Of a stretch of 64,000 nt of DNA, positions 1 through 11,713 are shown one piece after another. Made by a program: the position numbers and the translations under genes. Under the pieces are notes generated by a model. That model saw only the letters and a list, made by a program, of their open reading frames with translations. It made no database searches and was not told the DNA's origin. The DNA is taken from assembly GCA_014621425.1 (NCBI GenBank), contig JAANBB010000048.1, positions 62,001 through 126,000 of the forward strand, in the 5' to 3' direction. Source of the stretch: Cylindrodendrum hubeiense. Its lineage: Eukaryota > Ascomycota > Sordariomycetes > Hypocreales > Nectriaceae. Positions within the stretch are counted from its first letter, which is position 1; every line of letters begins with the position of its first letter.

Positions 1-1400
1 TTGGCTACCTTGTGTCTGTATCCGGCATCTTTTGTTCTCTCGTGGTCGGTGTTTACGCCCTCTGTGGACAGGTCGCGACTAAAAGGCGAAGAGTGCTGTC
101 TGGCACCCATCTGTGTTGATGGGGGATCAACAGGTAGAGAAATGATTCTGCGGCAATTGGTATCTGTGTCCCCAGATCCGCGACTACTAGTCCAATCATT
201 TCTAGATCGCCTTGGAGTCCCCGCGCGTGAACCTTCGCCGTCACTCCGATGAAAATAATTACTATGGCGGCCCCCGTCGCTCATTGCTTCGTCTCGAACA
301 GCCTCGACTTCGGCGGCTAGTAGAAGGTATAATGATCCGACTACAGCCATAAAGGTTCCGACAATCGGAGTCCATTGACCTGCAAGTGACACAACCAAAG
401 GATATTAGTGGGTTGATATGAGATTTAAATAGATGGGTGCGTGTCTCACCAACACTAGCAATTGGTTCTGTTTGGTAACGGACCTGCTGGCTGAAGAAGT
501 TCATCTCACCGATGATCAGAATGGTAATTCCGGCGCCACCAAAGATAGGAATGGCAATAATCCTCAAAAAGAATTGTATCCTGCCATTGATACCCTTCAT
601 CATGGATGGTGTAGCATTGGTGCCGGCGATGACGGCATCATGCGATTCGTTGATGGTTTTGTCTGATCCCTGTCTAAAGTTGATCTCAAGGATCTTGTCC
701 CACATGGATATGAGACATAGGATAGCATGTACACAACATGCCGAGGCGAGAAGCGTGGCTGTACCGAACGTAAGCTTTTCTGGCGCCGGAACGATATAAA
801 GATTGTCGGCCGCCCCCCTGCGCATGGGAGAGAATGGGCCTTTCTCTGTCGAGCATTGCAGGCCACAAGTGTTGTCTTCTCCCCATGTGAATTCTGAAAA
901 GCTGGGCGATGCTAGTTTACCCGTCGCTGGGTTGATGCAATCGGAGGCATCGATTCGATAGAACTCGACGGCGAGAGATAATAGACCTGGAGCAATGCAA
1001 AATGGTCAGATCTGAAACAAGACCCGAACTGCAATATTAAGATTTGTCTCACCGGCTAGAATCAAGATGGTCCAGAGGAAAATGGCGTTTCGGCCGGGGT
1101 CGTTAAAGTAAGTCCGAGACATCATGATGGTCACGGGAGCGGCTAGGATGCCTATTGAGCATAACTGAAATGCCCCATAAATGTCCATGTCAACTGCACC
1201 TGCGGTGGTCACCACTTGTCAGCATTTACCCCAGATGGATTGTGTAGATTTCTTACCGTCAACATGCAGCGCTGTGAGCACAATGCCGTGGATTGCAGCC
1301 ACGGCGGGCAATAACAACGCAGCGGCCAAGCAAGCATTAACTAACCATTCGGCTCTCTTTGCCAGCAAACATGCTGCTACGAGGGTGTAGTATCTTAACA
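1..1400 (-). CDS. Multi-pass membrane protein, unknown function (partial, runs off left edge)
   Basis: I do not recognise a named family. Four exons join cleanly on the minus strand: upstream of 1257, 1053-1199, about 448-986, and from about 390 to the window edge. The introns 987-1052 and 1200-1256 each keep phase 1 and restore a Gly codon. The protein has several hydrophobic segments, for example around AACLLAKRAEWLVNACLAAA, then IYGAFQLCSIGILAAP and LFWTILIL-like stretches, and a late one ending LYLLLAAEVEAV. The C-terminal part is hydrophilic and Ser/Arg-rich, typical of a cytosolic tail. The 5' end is unclear: the first exon is open upstream only to a stop near 1410 and has no in-frame ATG, so a further upstream exon is likely. 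The 3' end lies beyond position 1. No GTGGGG motif lies near it, so it appears to be outside the regulon. Confidence 0.6.
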
Positions 1401-1409
1401 GGGAAACAT

Positions 1410-2647
1410 GAGATACTCATTAGCTCAAGATCAAGCATTCGTTCAACGCTATGGGGCTCACAAGACTCTTGACCCCGGACCGTATTGTCCAGAGACTGGC
1501 CATACACAAATCACTTTCAGTGCCTCGCTAGTGGTGGAGTTTACGGGGGAAAGCGCTGCCAGGGGATCGAAGGTTCCATCAGCGAGGGCAGAAAGGTACG
1601 GAGGCATGTTCTTTCATTTCCGTAAGAATTAACAAGCCCGACATGCAAGGGAAGAAGAGCTGGAGGAAGGAATTCAAGCTGGATAATCTTAAATAACGAT
1701 GGCACTGAAAAGATAACAACATGACCAAGGGACAAAGGCGCGTGGACAGTTTCCATATTGGGAGTTACGAGCCACCCCCTACGGAGTGACGGAGAGTTAT
1801 CAGCGTCGCACAAACACAGCGTCTTGCCAAACGTCACATCTCACGGCGAGGCTTACATACGGTGTTGGTTCTACGCAGGCATCAGCTTTACTAACAGCCC
1901 TGCCAAACAAGTATCAGAAGCGGTAATGCGATGGAAGCAACCATTTAAGGCCATGGTGCTATTTCAACCACGCATGGACCCAGGAAACGGCCTTGCATTG
2001 GGCGGGTCCTTAAGAAACGGGGCGAAGGTAGGGTAGCAGTAACCCTCTACAGGAAGGAGGTTAAGAGGTCGTGACAGGCGTCAGCATTCGGGCGAATCAA
2101 ATAGCATCAGCTGAGACATCCGCATGTGGCAATGCCGACTCACGTCAGGCGATGCGTCGCCCGTCAGCCAGCGTCGCCCGAAAGCTTGCGATAAGAAAAT
2201 CCCGCACTTGGCCAGATGGAGCATCCACTGCGAAGTATCCACTAGAAACCAGCTTTCCTTCGAGAAGAACCCGCAAAACTGGAAAAGTAGGACTTGGAAA
2301 GAGCCGCATTTTCGTTGAGGGGCGAGTCAGTCTGTCGCTGACCGGGCTTTCGGACATTGCCACTACCACTACGTCACCTGTTTCTACGGCCAGAGAGAAC
2401 CATTCACCGTAACTTCAATTTGCTTCTTCCCGTGCTTTGTCTAGTTTGGGCTGCTGCTCACTGCCAAGACTGCTCAACTGATGCTGATGCCAGCCTGATG
2501 TGTGCGGGGTAATAGCCGATCATCTTCACAGCCCGTCCTACATTCGAATCCTTGCCATTTACTCTTCATTTCCTCCTTTCCGTTTCCGTGTCTTTTAAAA
2601 TGGATAGCGAACGACTATTAATCCTACAAGCCGTTGTATTTTAAATC
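1410..2647. other. Intergenic, no gene seen
   Basis: Open frames here are short, lack plausible splice partners and show no recognisable protein. The last 100 bp before 2648 are pyrimidine-rich and probably hold the promoter of the permease gene. No GTGGGG site occurs in this stretch. Confidence 0.5.
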
Positions 2648-5063
2648 ATGGCATCATCAGAGGACCCGGCCCAAATCTCAGATTGGAAATCCATCCTAAC
2701 GCTCATTGTCTTCGTCATCACAAGTGAGTTCTACAATTGACTCCCCCACATTGGATTTCGAAAGCTCGTGCTAATTTCTCAACTGTTGCGTAGATGTCGT
2801 GGTTCTTTTCCCGTTCCACGTTCCATTTTACGTCCCTCGGCGGGTTTCACGGATCTTCTTAAATTGCCTAGGGACGCTCCGAGTGATATCCCCGGCCCAG
2901 CATGGCCTGGCTCAGAAGCAGAACACGCGCGGCGACACAAAACATTTTGTTCGCCTCAGAATTCCCATGAATTTTATTACTGCCCCTCTCATAGCGGATC
3001 TCTTCCTGTTGGCGGTTGGAGCCATTGGCCGACAAGAAGTACACGATGGGACAATTGGCGCAAACAACATTTCTCCGCTCGACATCATGATTTTCTTCAT
3101 TACGCTCGCCTATATCGCCATTTCAATCGATGCTTCCGGTCTCATCCGATGGCTCGCCTTCAAGGTGCTTCTAAAGGGTGGAAAACTTGGCCACAAGCTG
3201 TTTTTCTATCTATACGCCTTTTTCTTTGCCCTGGGAAGCTTCATTGGCAATGACCCCATTATTCTCTCAGGCACCGCTTTTCTCGCGTATATGACTCGGG
3301 TTTCGAAGAATATTACCCATCCAAAAGCTTGGATTTACAGCCAGTTCGCCGTCGCCAATATCGCCTCAGCTATTCTGGTGTCATCTAATCCTACTAATCT
3401 GGTTCTTGCTGGGGCGTTTGATATCAAGTTCATTCACTACACTGCCAACATGATAGTCCCCGTTGTGATAACGGCCATTGTTTTATTTCCTTTTCTTTTA
3501 TATATTGTTTTTGCTGACCCATCACTCATACCTACCTCGATTGAGATGGAGACACTCTCTGAAGAAGCACAATCGAAGGATCCAGTGAATCCTAACATCC
3601 CGTATGCACGAGGGGTAATCAACGACCAAGACGAAAACCTGACCGGGGGCGATCGCAGGAAGCTACTTCCCCTGGAAGAAATCATGAATCCTTTCCTTGA
3701 TAAACGTGGTGCTGCTTTTGGAGCCCTCATTATGGCCGTAACGCTCATCACATTGCTTGCTCTGAACGCTGCCAGCACGAGCAGCGGTGAACATCCCGTT
3801 TTCTGGGTTACTCTCCCCGCTGCAGTTGTTATGTTCTGCTGGGATATTGCATTTGGTTGGCGTGACAGGGAGAAGACACGCGAAATTGCCCGAAAAGGAC
3901 GGCGGGAGGTACAAAACGCCAAAACCGAAAGGGAAAGCATGCAGAGGGATGCTGTAGAAGAGGAGAAGCGAAAAAAGGAAAGACAAGAAAAGATGGATAC
4001 TCAAGAGGAGCCGGCCAACGAGAAACCACAAAGGCCGATCCAAATCAATGTCACAAGTGCTGATAATGATATACCCCTGGCGATAATTGTTGACAATTCA
4101 CCTCGGTGTTATCTCCCAGGGCCTTCTCTTACCCCTAACCTGCGGGAAAGTGACGAGAGCCATACTATGGTTCCAAGTTCAACTTCAAAGTCGTCGACGT
4201 CCACAAACGACGAGTGCAATCAAGAATTAGAGAGCATTGGACCATTGGACCGTGCGATGCATACATTGGAGCCACAAGATATCGACTTGGCGAGCGCGAA
4301 ATCGAAGTCTCAAAGACCGGGTGAGTGTCCTCTGACCGCAGTGGCATCAGAAGAGAAGGGCAAAATCAGGGAGCAATCTCCGCCGGGAGAAGATGTCAGA
4401 CCAACTACCATGGTTTCGCTCGTCAATGAAGGGTACAGCTGGCTGCAGGATACATTTCCCACAGCTACTGTCGTCATCTCACATCTCCCATTCGCGCTGG
4501 TGCCCTTCGCTTTTGCCATGTTTGTTCTGGTCCAAGCCTTGGTCACCAAAGGCTGGGTTAAAGTCTTTGCACATGGCTGGGATCATTGGGTCGACAGAAC
4601 AGGGACCTTGGGCAGCATAGGAGGCATGGGGTTCCTTTCTGTCATTCTCTGCAATGTATGTGTATATTGGCCAACACGATCCTCTATGAAATAAGCTGAC
4701 ACCGTCGCAAAGTTCGCTGGCACAAACATAGGGACGACTATTCTTTTGTCTCGTGTTATCCAAGAATGGGTCAACATCCACCACGAAGATGGAACCAGCA
4801 TCAGCGACCGAACCTTCTGGGGTACAGTGTACAGTATGGCTCTTGGTGTTAATTACGGAGCGTTCAGCACGGCATTCAGCGCATCACTAGCAGGACTTCT
4901 TTGGCGTGATATTCTCGCTCGCAAGCACATCCAAGTCAAAAGCGTTGAATTTGCGCGGGTTAATTTCCCTATTATCGCAATTTCCATGGTGGTGGGTTGT
5001 TCAGCACTGGTTGCTGAAGTGTATATCATGAGGGATACCACGCCGTATAAGGACTTTTTATAA
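2648..5063 (+). CDS. ArsB/NhaD superfamily anion or Na+/H+ permease
   Basis: Predicted integral membrane transporter of about 762 residues. Exons are 2648-2723, 2794-4655 and 4713-5063; the phases fit and the start is the ATG of MASSEDPAQ. Hydrophobic helices alternate with the family-like signature SSNPTNLVLAGAF, and GSFIGNDPIIL and FAGTNIGTT are also conserved-looking. A long charged central loop, roughly residues 300-500 and rich in K/E/S, separates two membrane halves. This is usual for fungal members of the ion transporter (arsenite/citrate permease-like) superfamily. The substrate cannot be read from sequence; uptake or export of an organic acid linked to the neighbouring pathway is an inference. 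Intron 1 contains CCCCACAT (2744-2751), the block's recurring motif. It lies tail to tail with the FAD monooxygenase gene. Confidence 0.82.
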
Positions 5064-5313
5064 ATACTATAGATTCTAAAGGCTCAATAGAACTAATATT
5101 CACTATCTCTTTGTTGGAAATGTTTGTACGAAGAGCGGTTGCATGTAGAACTTGGAATTAGCAGCAAAAGCTCAAACACGCATAGCTGAGATTGTGCAGT
5201 TTGGACAAATACGCGACACTCCACTTCGTTGGCGTTCTCACCGCGCCGCATGCTGATAGAAGGACCTCGATAATTCATGTTTGATACACAAAAGATTAAA
5301 TAGAGATATATTC

Positions 5314-6832
5314 TCAATTCACAGTGACGGGCTGGCTGGAAATCGGCTCATCTCTCGCCTTGTCAGAACCCTCCTTATAATATTGCGTGAAGTCATGCTG
5401 GATGGATTTTGCGCCCTTTGAAACACAGTTTAGCGATTAGTAGCCATTCATTAACCGCATGGTGGAGAAATAGGGTGTTGTAAGTAACTCACGTTCTGGA
5501 GTTGCACCGAATACTCCGGGTCAGTCTCAGCTCTCTTGACCATCTGGAAGAAGGCATCGAGCTCCAGAGCTCGCTCCGGGTCCAGGCTGAAAAGTCTTTG
5601 AATATTTGAGCTAGAGACAACATCAATGATGTCTAAATATTTCTGTCTCCTAACGTCGTTGTATGTATCGAGGATCGACGGGTCTGCGAGGTTCTGATAG
5701 ATGCCACGAAGACAGTCGTAGAGACCCCCCACATCGACGATACCGCCAGTCAGACCAAGACCGCCGCTGCAAGCATAAATTAGATGAATTAATGCCGTTT
5801 AAAGGAATAATATTTTACTCACAAGGGGTTACAGAGATGTGCGGCATCGGCGGCAAGAAGAAAACGGCCTACACGCATCGACTTCGCTAAGCGTTGATGG
5901 ATCTTGTAGGGGCTAAAATTGACGAGTTGATACCCAGTGACGTCTGGATGACCTGGAAGCATTTTCCGGAACTTCTCGGGTTGTCTCTCAAGTAATTCTG
6001 CATTTGTCAAACCGGAAGACTCCCCATACGTGATGCGCCACAACCCATCATTTGAGATTTTGGCGGCCATGAACCAATGATCTGGATGAACGATGAAGTT
6101 GGAGTCGTTCCATCCAAACTTCTTAAAGTCATAGTACGTCTGATCGTTTGAAATTAGTAGATGGGGTTTGGCGAGGGTCAACAACGTACATTTGTCGCCA
6201 CAATTTGCTGATCCCACGTCCTCCCCGGGAACTCCCTATCGCCAAAAAGGGAACGTCGAATCTGACTATTCGCTCCATCGCAGCCGACGACGTAATCAGC
6301 CCCTAACTTCTTCGTGCCCTCGGGAGTTTGAACGTGGACCCAAGCTTTGTCGTCGTCTTGGTCAATGCCGATAACCTTGTGGTCAAAAAGTAACTTAACG
6401 TTTTTTTGCTTCGAAAGATGCTCTCTCAACAGCTGGCCAAGTTGATCAAGCGGGAGACAAGCCATGCGGTCAGGGTCATCAGCGAGCTTTCCGGCATCCA
6501 AGGTGACGATTGGCGTGCCATCCAACTTGCGCCAACTGACTCCTGCTGGGACGAACCCTCGCGCACGTACATCAGCACCGACACCAGCCCTGTTGAGCTC
6601 GAACATGGCTGGGGCCGCATAATGAGTTGCCCGTGGGTTTTTATCCAAGTCTTTGCTCATCTCCAGCAGAGTGACGGGAATCCCACTCTGAGAGAGCATC
6701 AGGGAGAGCAATAGCCCTGCTGGGCCGGCGCCCGCGACAATTATCTGGCTTCACAATCAGCAATGCCCTCAATATACATATACTGATGGACCCTACGTCT
6801 TTGAAGCCGGGTGTCTGAGTCGCGGTCGGCAT
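5314..6832 (-). CDS. FAD-dependent aromatic monooxygenase (phenol hydroxylase/PHBH type)
   Basis: Flavoprotein hydroxylase of 427 residues, expected to add a hydroxyl to a phenolic ring using NAD(P)H and O2. Exons on the minus strand are 6797-6832, 6190-6744, 5823-6139, 5493-5766 and 5314-5415. Splicing restores the FAD-binding fingerprint AGAGPAG (about residues 16-22), the VVGCDGANS motif and the second FAD/ribityl motif AADAAHLCNPFGGLGLTGG. The first residue of that usual GDAAH motif is Ala here. The length is closer to p-hydroxybenzoate or salicylate hydroxylases than to the longer phenol 2-monooxygenases that carry a thioredoxin-like C-terminus. The start MPTATQ was chosen over an upstream in-frame ATG because it directly precedes the Rossmann strand. 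The gene is transcribed away from the NAD(P)-binding gene across a shared promoter with two GTGGGG sites. The exact substrate is unknown. Confidence 0.88.
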
Positions 6833-7389
6833 GATTGATTGATCAATATGGTGAGCGAAAGGTTGATCGGGAGAAACGTTTATACAGGTTCCTTTGGTGC
6901 TTTTCTTATTGCCAGGTTTGTACAAGACTGGGGTCTTGGGAGTAAATATTAAGTGATTTGCCAGTAATATATTCTCATAAGAATCTTCCACACGTTGGTA
7001 GGCTGAGCAGGGGGAGTAGATCCCACCTTACACACCAGGTGATCATTGAGTATGTACCTAGTACCGGGTCTCGATTGACTCTCAGATGGAAGTGGAGATG
7101 CCTAATGGCGGGGTTTAGTTAGCCTGCATTTACAGCATCGCCACGCGTCGACATTGATGCCGTCGTCTGACCCCACATGACTTATGGGAGCATGAACTTA
7201 CCCCACACAATCCATATCTTCCCCGCCACCGTTCAAGGAGATGGTGTAAGCTGAGTTGGCACAACCGAGCAAGGATATCGCGACAGAAAGAGAGACAGCG
7301 CATCACATACTTCCATATCTTCTTGAGATATCTTGACACGGGCGCTACAACTCACATCAGTCCCATTCGGTCAAACAACCTTACCAACC
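6833..7389. promoter_or_regulatory. Divergent promoter with two GTGGGG sites
   Basis: The 557-bp gap separates two genes transcribed outward. It holds CCCCACAT at 7171-7178 and TACCCCACA at 7199-7207, 30 bp apart in the same orientation. No coding potential is seen. Confidence 0.5.
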
Positions 7390-8392
7390 ATGGGACTCAG
7401 AACCGGAATCATCGGCCCAGCGGGCTTTGGCGGCTCGCACTTGTGCGTTGAACTCATTAACCGCGGGCACAGTATACGCGGTATCTCTCGACGGCCAGAG
7501 AAACTCGGCACTCACAATGCCTACACTCCGTATCCCATCGACATCGAAAATTGCTCGTTAGAGCAGCTCATCGAGGCCTTCAAAGACCTGGATGTTCTCG
7601 TTAACGAGTACGGACCACATACAGGCGGAGAAAACGCTCTGCAATATCGTACGACAGTTTTCGAGACGTAACGGGTCTCTTTCGTGGCCCAAAGGATGCA
7701 TTCGCTAACATGAGACAGAGACTTTTCTGGAATTGACACGAAAAATACTCATCGCAACTAAAGAGAGCAAGGTCGCTTACTTTGTCATGGTAGGGGGGTG
7801 CGGATCTTTGAATATGCCCGGAAATCCACTGCAGACCTGCTCTGAAAGCCCAGATTGGTGGCTTGCCTACCGCCGGGGGATTGCAGACAGTCATGCACAT
7901 GTCAGTTACATGGAAGAAAGGCTTGGTTCCATGGGCTCTTCACTGCGTCTGTATCGAGATGCCCGGGCCAAGCTTCGGGAAGGCAAGGCTGACGACAATG
8001 CACTCAAAATCATTGGTGATTATGAGCAAGCAGTGTTGAAGAACGACAAAGCCTTGACCTTTGTTACGGCATGTCGGACTAGCTTTATGTTCTTCAACGG
8101 AAACACATCCTTCCCGTGGACATTCATCTCTCCTCCCGCTCTCTATCGTTCTGGCAAGCGGACTGGCAAGTACGAGACGATTTTTGACGAACTGCCACTG
8201 AAGCCACCGTCGGGTAGCAATGACCCAGGAAATCTAGATGGGAGGCTACATGGGATCACCGCGGCAGACCTCGCTATTGCCATTGCTGATGAGGTTGAGA
8301 CGCGGGCGAAGGTCGGGAGACACTGGAGCGCATATTCGGACATGTCCGATGACACCCCAATGACCTCGTATGCTAGTTTATCGAAGATGTGA
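7390..8392 (+). CDS. NAD(P)-binding (atypical SDR/NmrA-like) oxidoreductase
   Basis: Predicted 310-residue Rossmann protein. Exons are 7390-7648 and 7719-8392; the splice restores QYQTFLEL in frame, whereas reading through meets stops. The N-terminus GIIGPAGFGGSHLCVELINR carries the GxxGxxG-type dinucleotide loop, followed by ISRRPEKLG, typical of NmrA/NAD_binding_10 proteins that bind NADPH or act as reductases. The C-terminal half (THDAFD-like surroundings replaced here by SFPWTFISPPALYRSGKRTG) matches the family layout, with a proline-rich ISPP segment. The protein ends SLSKM; this resembles a weak peroxisomal signal, but I would not rely on it. It shares a promoter with the FAD monooxygenase, which suggests a reductive or isomerising step on the hydroxylated product. 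Confidence 0.78.
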
Positions 8393-8752
8393 GGGCTACG
8401 GCTAATTTGAAAACTTTATTTGAAGATATATGCTAGCAGAAAATATTACTCTTACTCGACCCTTTTTCAGTACGAGTGTATATTTTCAAGGCAATGTTCA
8501 GCAACCGGTCAATTAATTCTTAATTAAGCTACGAAAACCTTGGTTATTCATGATTTACATGAACCGATTAAGAGAAATCGTCTAAGGCTTGCACTAGATT
8601 TATTATCCAAAAGGTATAATCATGTAGAATCGTTAACTTCTACTGCTAACTCCTCAAATTGTAGGCTCCAAGTTCCCACTTCTCAGTGATCCTGTGATGC
8701 TTCGGCAGCTGCCGGTTGAAGGATGCATGACCTCGGTTGCCTCAATCGAAGA
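8393..8752. other. Intergenic between convergent genes
   Basis: AT-rich 360-bp gap between two gene ends. Nothing beyond probable 3' untranslated regions is seen. Confidence 0.4.
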
Positions 8753-10300
8753 CTACAGTGACGCTTGATTCTTCACTCCTACCGCCAATGCCTTGTAGCC
8801 TGGGAAAATTCCATCGGGGTCCCACTTGTTACGAATAGCGAGAAACCGAGCGCGTGCTGTGTCAGTCCAAACTCTGATCTGCAATGCCACTTGTCAGTCA
8901 TGGCCAAGCAACATGTTAGCTTTGGGAATATACCTCTGGGGACTGTACGGACTGGTTGGACTGATCGAAATCAGCAACATACATTCCGCATGCGACAGTC
9001 TCAGCTTGTCGATACGAGTTTCGCATGACGTTTTGAACAAGTGGACGAAGAGAAGGATCTTTCCAACCACTAAAAGTGGAAATATAGTACTCCTGAGGAA
9101 GGCTAAAAACCGCGTCATTTTCATCAGGCGTGACTGTATCGCACATGTACAAACATCCGTATGAGGATGTAGTCGGCAGATTGCAAAGAGCAGGTTTGAT
9201 CGCTTCGAGAAGCTGAACCCCAGTTTCGTTAGTGTTTATTTCGCCTGATACAAACAGAGCGTTCCCATTCTTACCTTAGACTGAGGAACCGATGGCTCGT
9301 TGAGAATGCTGTTGATGGCCCATTTTTGGTTAGAATTCTCTGGATTCCAATGTTCTTGGTCCTTGAAGAATGCCTCCCAACTGGCCTCTGCCACTGGTTT
9401 GGTCTCAATCAGGCAAGCCTTTAGCTGGTCGGGTACGTTATCCCAAGCGCTCAGCATCGTCTTCGCTTCTGCGTCGCTGTCAGCATAGGCAGAGACGGCA
9501 ATTGCTAGGAGCAACTGAGATGTTTTGGGCACAATTTCAGTATCTGAATTCCCAAACTTGTCGGGATAGAAGGTGCACAGTGCTGTTTCGGTGCACATTT
9601 TTGGGGTAGCACGATTGCGTTCAAACGCGAACGACAGCAATTGATCGTAATTATCCCCGACTTCAAAGACCAAAGAAAGGCCAAAAAGCTGTCGTTTGGG
9701 GATAGTACGGCTCCAGATTCGAGTCACAACACCGAAGAAAGCTTGACCGGCGCCCCGCGCAGCCCAGAAGAGATCAGTATTCTCAGTCCGGCTGGCAATG
9801 ACGACACGGCCATCCGGGACGACAATCTCCAGTTTCACAATCCATTCGGTGATTGTAGCACCCCACCCTCGCATGAAAAACCCTTGGCCACCTGCGAGGC
9901 AGAAACCTCCAAGAGCTACCGTTGGAGCGTGTCCGAATGGAAAGAAACGTCCCAGTTGCTCCAAACGCTGCCATGCTTCGTATACCCTCACAGAGGGGCC
10001 AAAATTAACCTCATGAGTTTGAGTATCGTAGACAATCTCTCGGTTAAGGTGGGTCGTGTCGATTAGGATGCCATCCTGTAGTAAAGAGGGTTTCGACGGG
10101 ACATGTCCTCCCGAACGAACGCCAACAGGCAGTCTCGATAGACGAGCGCGGCTAAGGGCTTCAACAACATCTTGATTGGTATGTACCAGGTGAATTTCTG
10201 CTGGAAATCTCTTTGGGTCGTCGGCGTTGAAATAGCGCTGACGGCATGCTTCGTACTGTTCGGTATCCTGAGTAAGGATTGATCCTGGGACGGCAGCCAT
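8753..10300 (-). CDS. FAD-linked oxidase, berberine-bridge-enzyme (BBE)-like
   Basis: Flavoprotein oxidase of 476 residues in three minus-strand exons: 9275-10300, 8934-9212 and 8753-8878. The PP-type FAD-binding domain is visible as GVRSGGH, with His66 at the position that carries the 8-alpha-histidyl FAD link in this family. It is followed by a FAD-loop region (ALGGFCLAGGQGF) and a C-terminal BBE segment ending with NKWDPDGIFPGYKAL, the usual (N)xxxDPxxxF finish. The position where bicovalent members have Cys (GxCPxV) is GHAPTV here, with Ala124, so only one covalent FAD bond is expected. No signal peptide is apparent, so it is likely intracellular. It shares a promoter containing GTGGGG sites with the MBL-fold gene to the right. 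The substrate, perhaps an alcohol, a hemiacetal or a C-C coupling precursor, is unknown. Confidence 0.88.
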
Positions 10301-10589
10301 CTTAGATTCGTAGAAATTTTCAGGAAGATTGATAGATGTTGGTGTTTTTTTCGTGGCTCTCGAAGGCAGTCACCCGTTGTTAGCTGTATCGAGAAGAAGC
10401 AGCCAAGAGGATATTGGCCGAGAATATGCACAATTGATGGCTCTCACGAAGCCACGGCACTGTGGGGTAGGACCTGGGGTAGTGGGGTAGACAAGGACAA
10501 AAACATGGTGTAGCCAGTTGACTGGACTTTTTCCGATTCAGGACAATAAGCCTGGATCTTCTTGTTAAAATTTCGCTTACTGCTGCAAC
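10301..10589. promoter_or_regulatory. Divergent promoter with paired GTGGGGTA sites
   Basis: This short gap between the BBE-like and MBL-fold genes holds TGTGGGGTA (10461-10469) and AGTGGGGTA (10481-10489) as direct repeats 20 bp apart, with a CTGGGGTA variant between them at 10474-10481. Confidence 0.55.
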
Positions 10590-11713
10590 ATGACCTTCTT
10601 TAAAAAGCTGCCAGGAGCCAGCGGATCTGTAGTTGTGGTCCTGCTGGATGGGGGAGGTTTCACCACGACAGATGACACCAGGATCCACGCGAATGGACAC
10701 AGCAATCCTTATTATCTTTATGATTGGTGCTTCTATATCCACCACAGGAAGACAGGACAGAGAATTCTATGGGATCTTGGTATAGGTAACGTGAGTAAAT
10801 TAAGCTTGCAACGAACAGCGCTAAGATGGGCATTTAGGATCACAACGATTACACTCCATTCGTCTTAAAGTATCATTTTCCCAGCTGCAACCCCGTCGGG
10901 CCTCGTATTCCGCTTGTAGATCAATTGAAATCGTTGGGTGTCGAGCCCAGTGACATAGATACTGTCCTGTTTAGGTATGTTTCGTCGAAACCTCGACAAC
11001 GCGCTACGGTTGACTCCAGCTGACCCATTCCCAAGCCATGCGCACTGGGATCATTGTCGGCCATTGAAAAAGCATTTCTCCAATGCCAAAATCTTTTTTG
11101 GCCCCGGGACGAAGTTGCATTGTTCTCCCGGTCACATTCAAGATGGCCAAGTGATGCCTATGGTCCAATGGGACTCTCGCTTTTTTGGTAACAGAGAATT
11201 CCAGACAGAGAGTTTTGACGAGCTCAATGGTCCGTGGCTACCGTGGGGTCCCTTTGAGCGAGCTATGGATTACTTCGGGGACGGTAGTTTCTGGGTGTTC
11301 CAAGCTCCAGGCCACATGGTAGGCAACCTGGGAGCGGCTGCACGATTGCCGTCCGGGGAACATGTCATATTAGGAAGTGACTGCTGCCACTCAAGGTTCG
11401 GCCTCTTCTCAGTCATATTTGTTCAAAACTCCACAGCTAACCGGCAAACAGAGACATATTCATAGGCCGCAAGGAAATTGCAAGTGTCCCACTTCCAGAC
11501 GGGTCCATATTCTGTCTCCACGAGAACATCGATGCAGCCAAGGACACAATACAGAAACTGAGGGAGGCTGTCAAAGACTACGGCATGCATATTGCCCTGA
11601 CCCACGATGCCGAATGGATCAAAGAACAGAAAAGCTCCGTGTTGATGCCACTTCTGCACCCTCTGTTCGACAGCGACTGTCTAGACAGGATCCGGGGTAA
11701 CCAACAGCCGTAG
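10590..11713 (+). CDS. Metallo-beta-lactamase-fold hydrolase (lactonase-like) 1
   Basis: Predicted zinc hydrolase of 319 residues. Exons are 10590-10790, 10838-10974, 11036-11395 and 11452-11713, with phases that all fit. Splicing of exons 2 and 3 creates the metal motif SHAHWDH (H114, H116, D118, H119), the HxHxDH signature of the family. Later ligands include the His in APGHMVGN and the Asp in LGSDCCHS, plus a C-terminal THDAEW. Size and motif order fit quorum-lactonase-like fungal MBL proteins that open lactones, rather than beta-lactamases. A second MBL-fold gene of the same type is at 38614-39513, so the pathway may have two ring-opening hydrolysis steps. It shares its promoter with the BBE-like oxidase. 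Confidence 0.88.
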
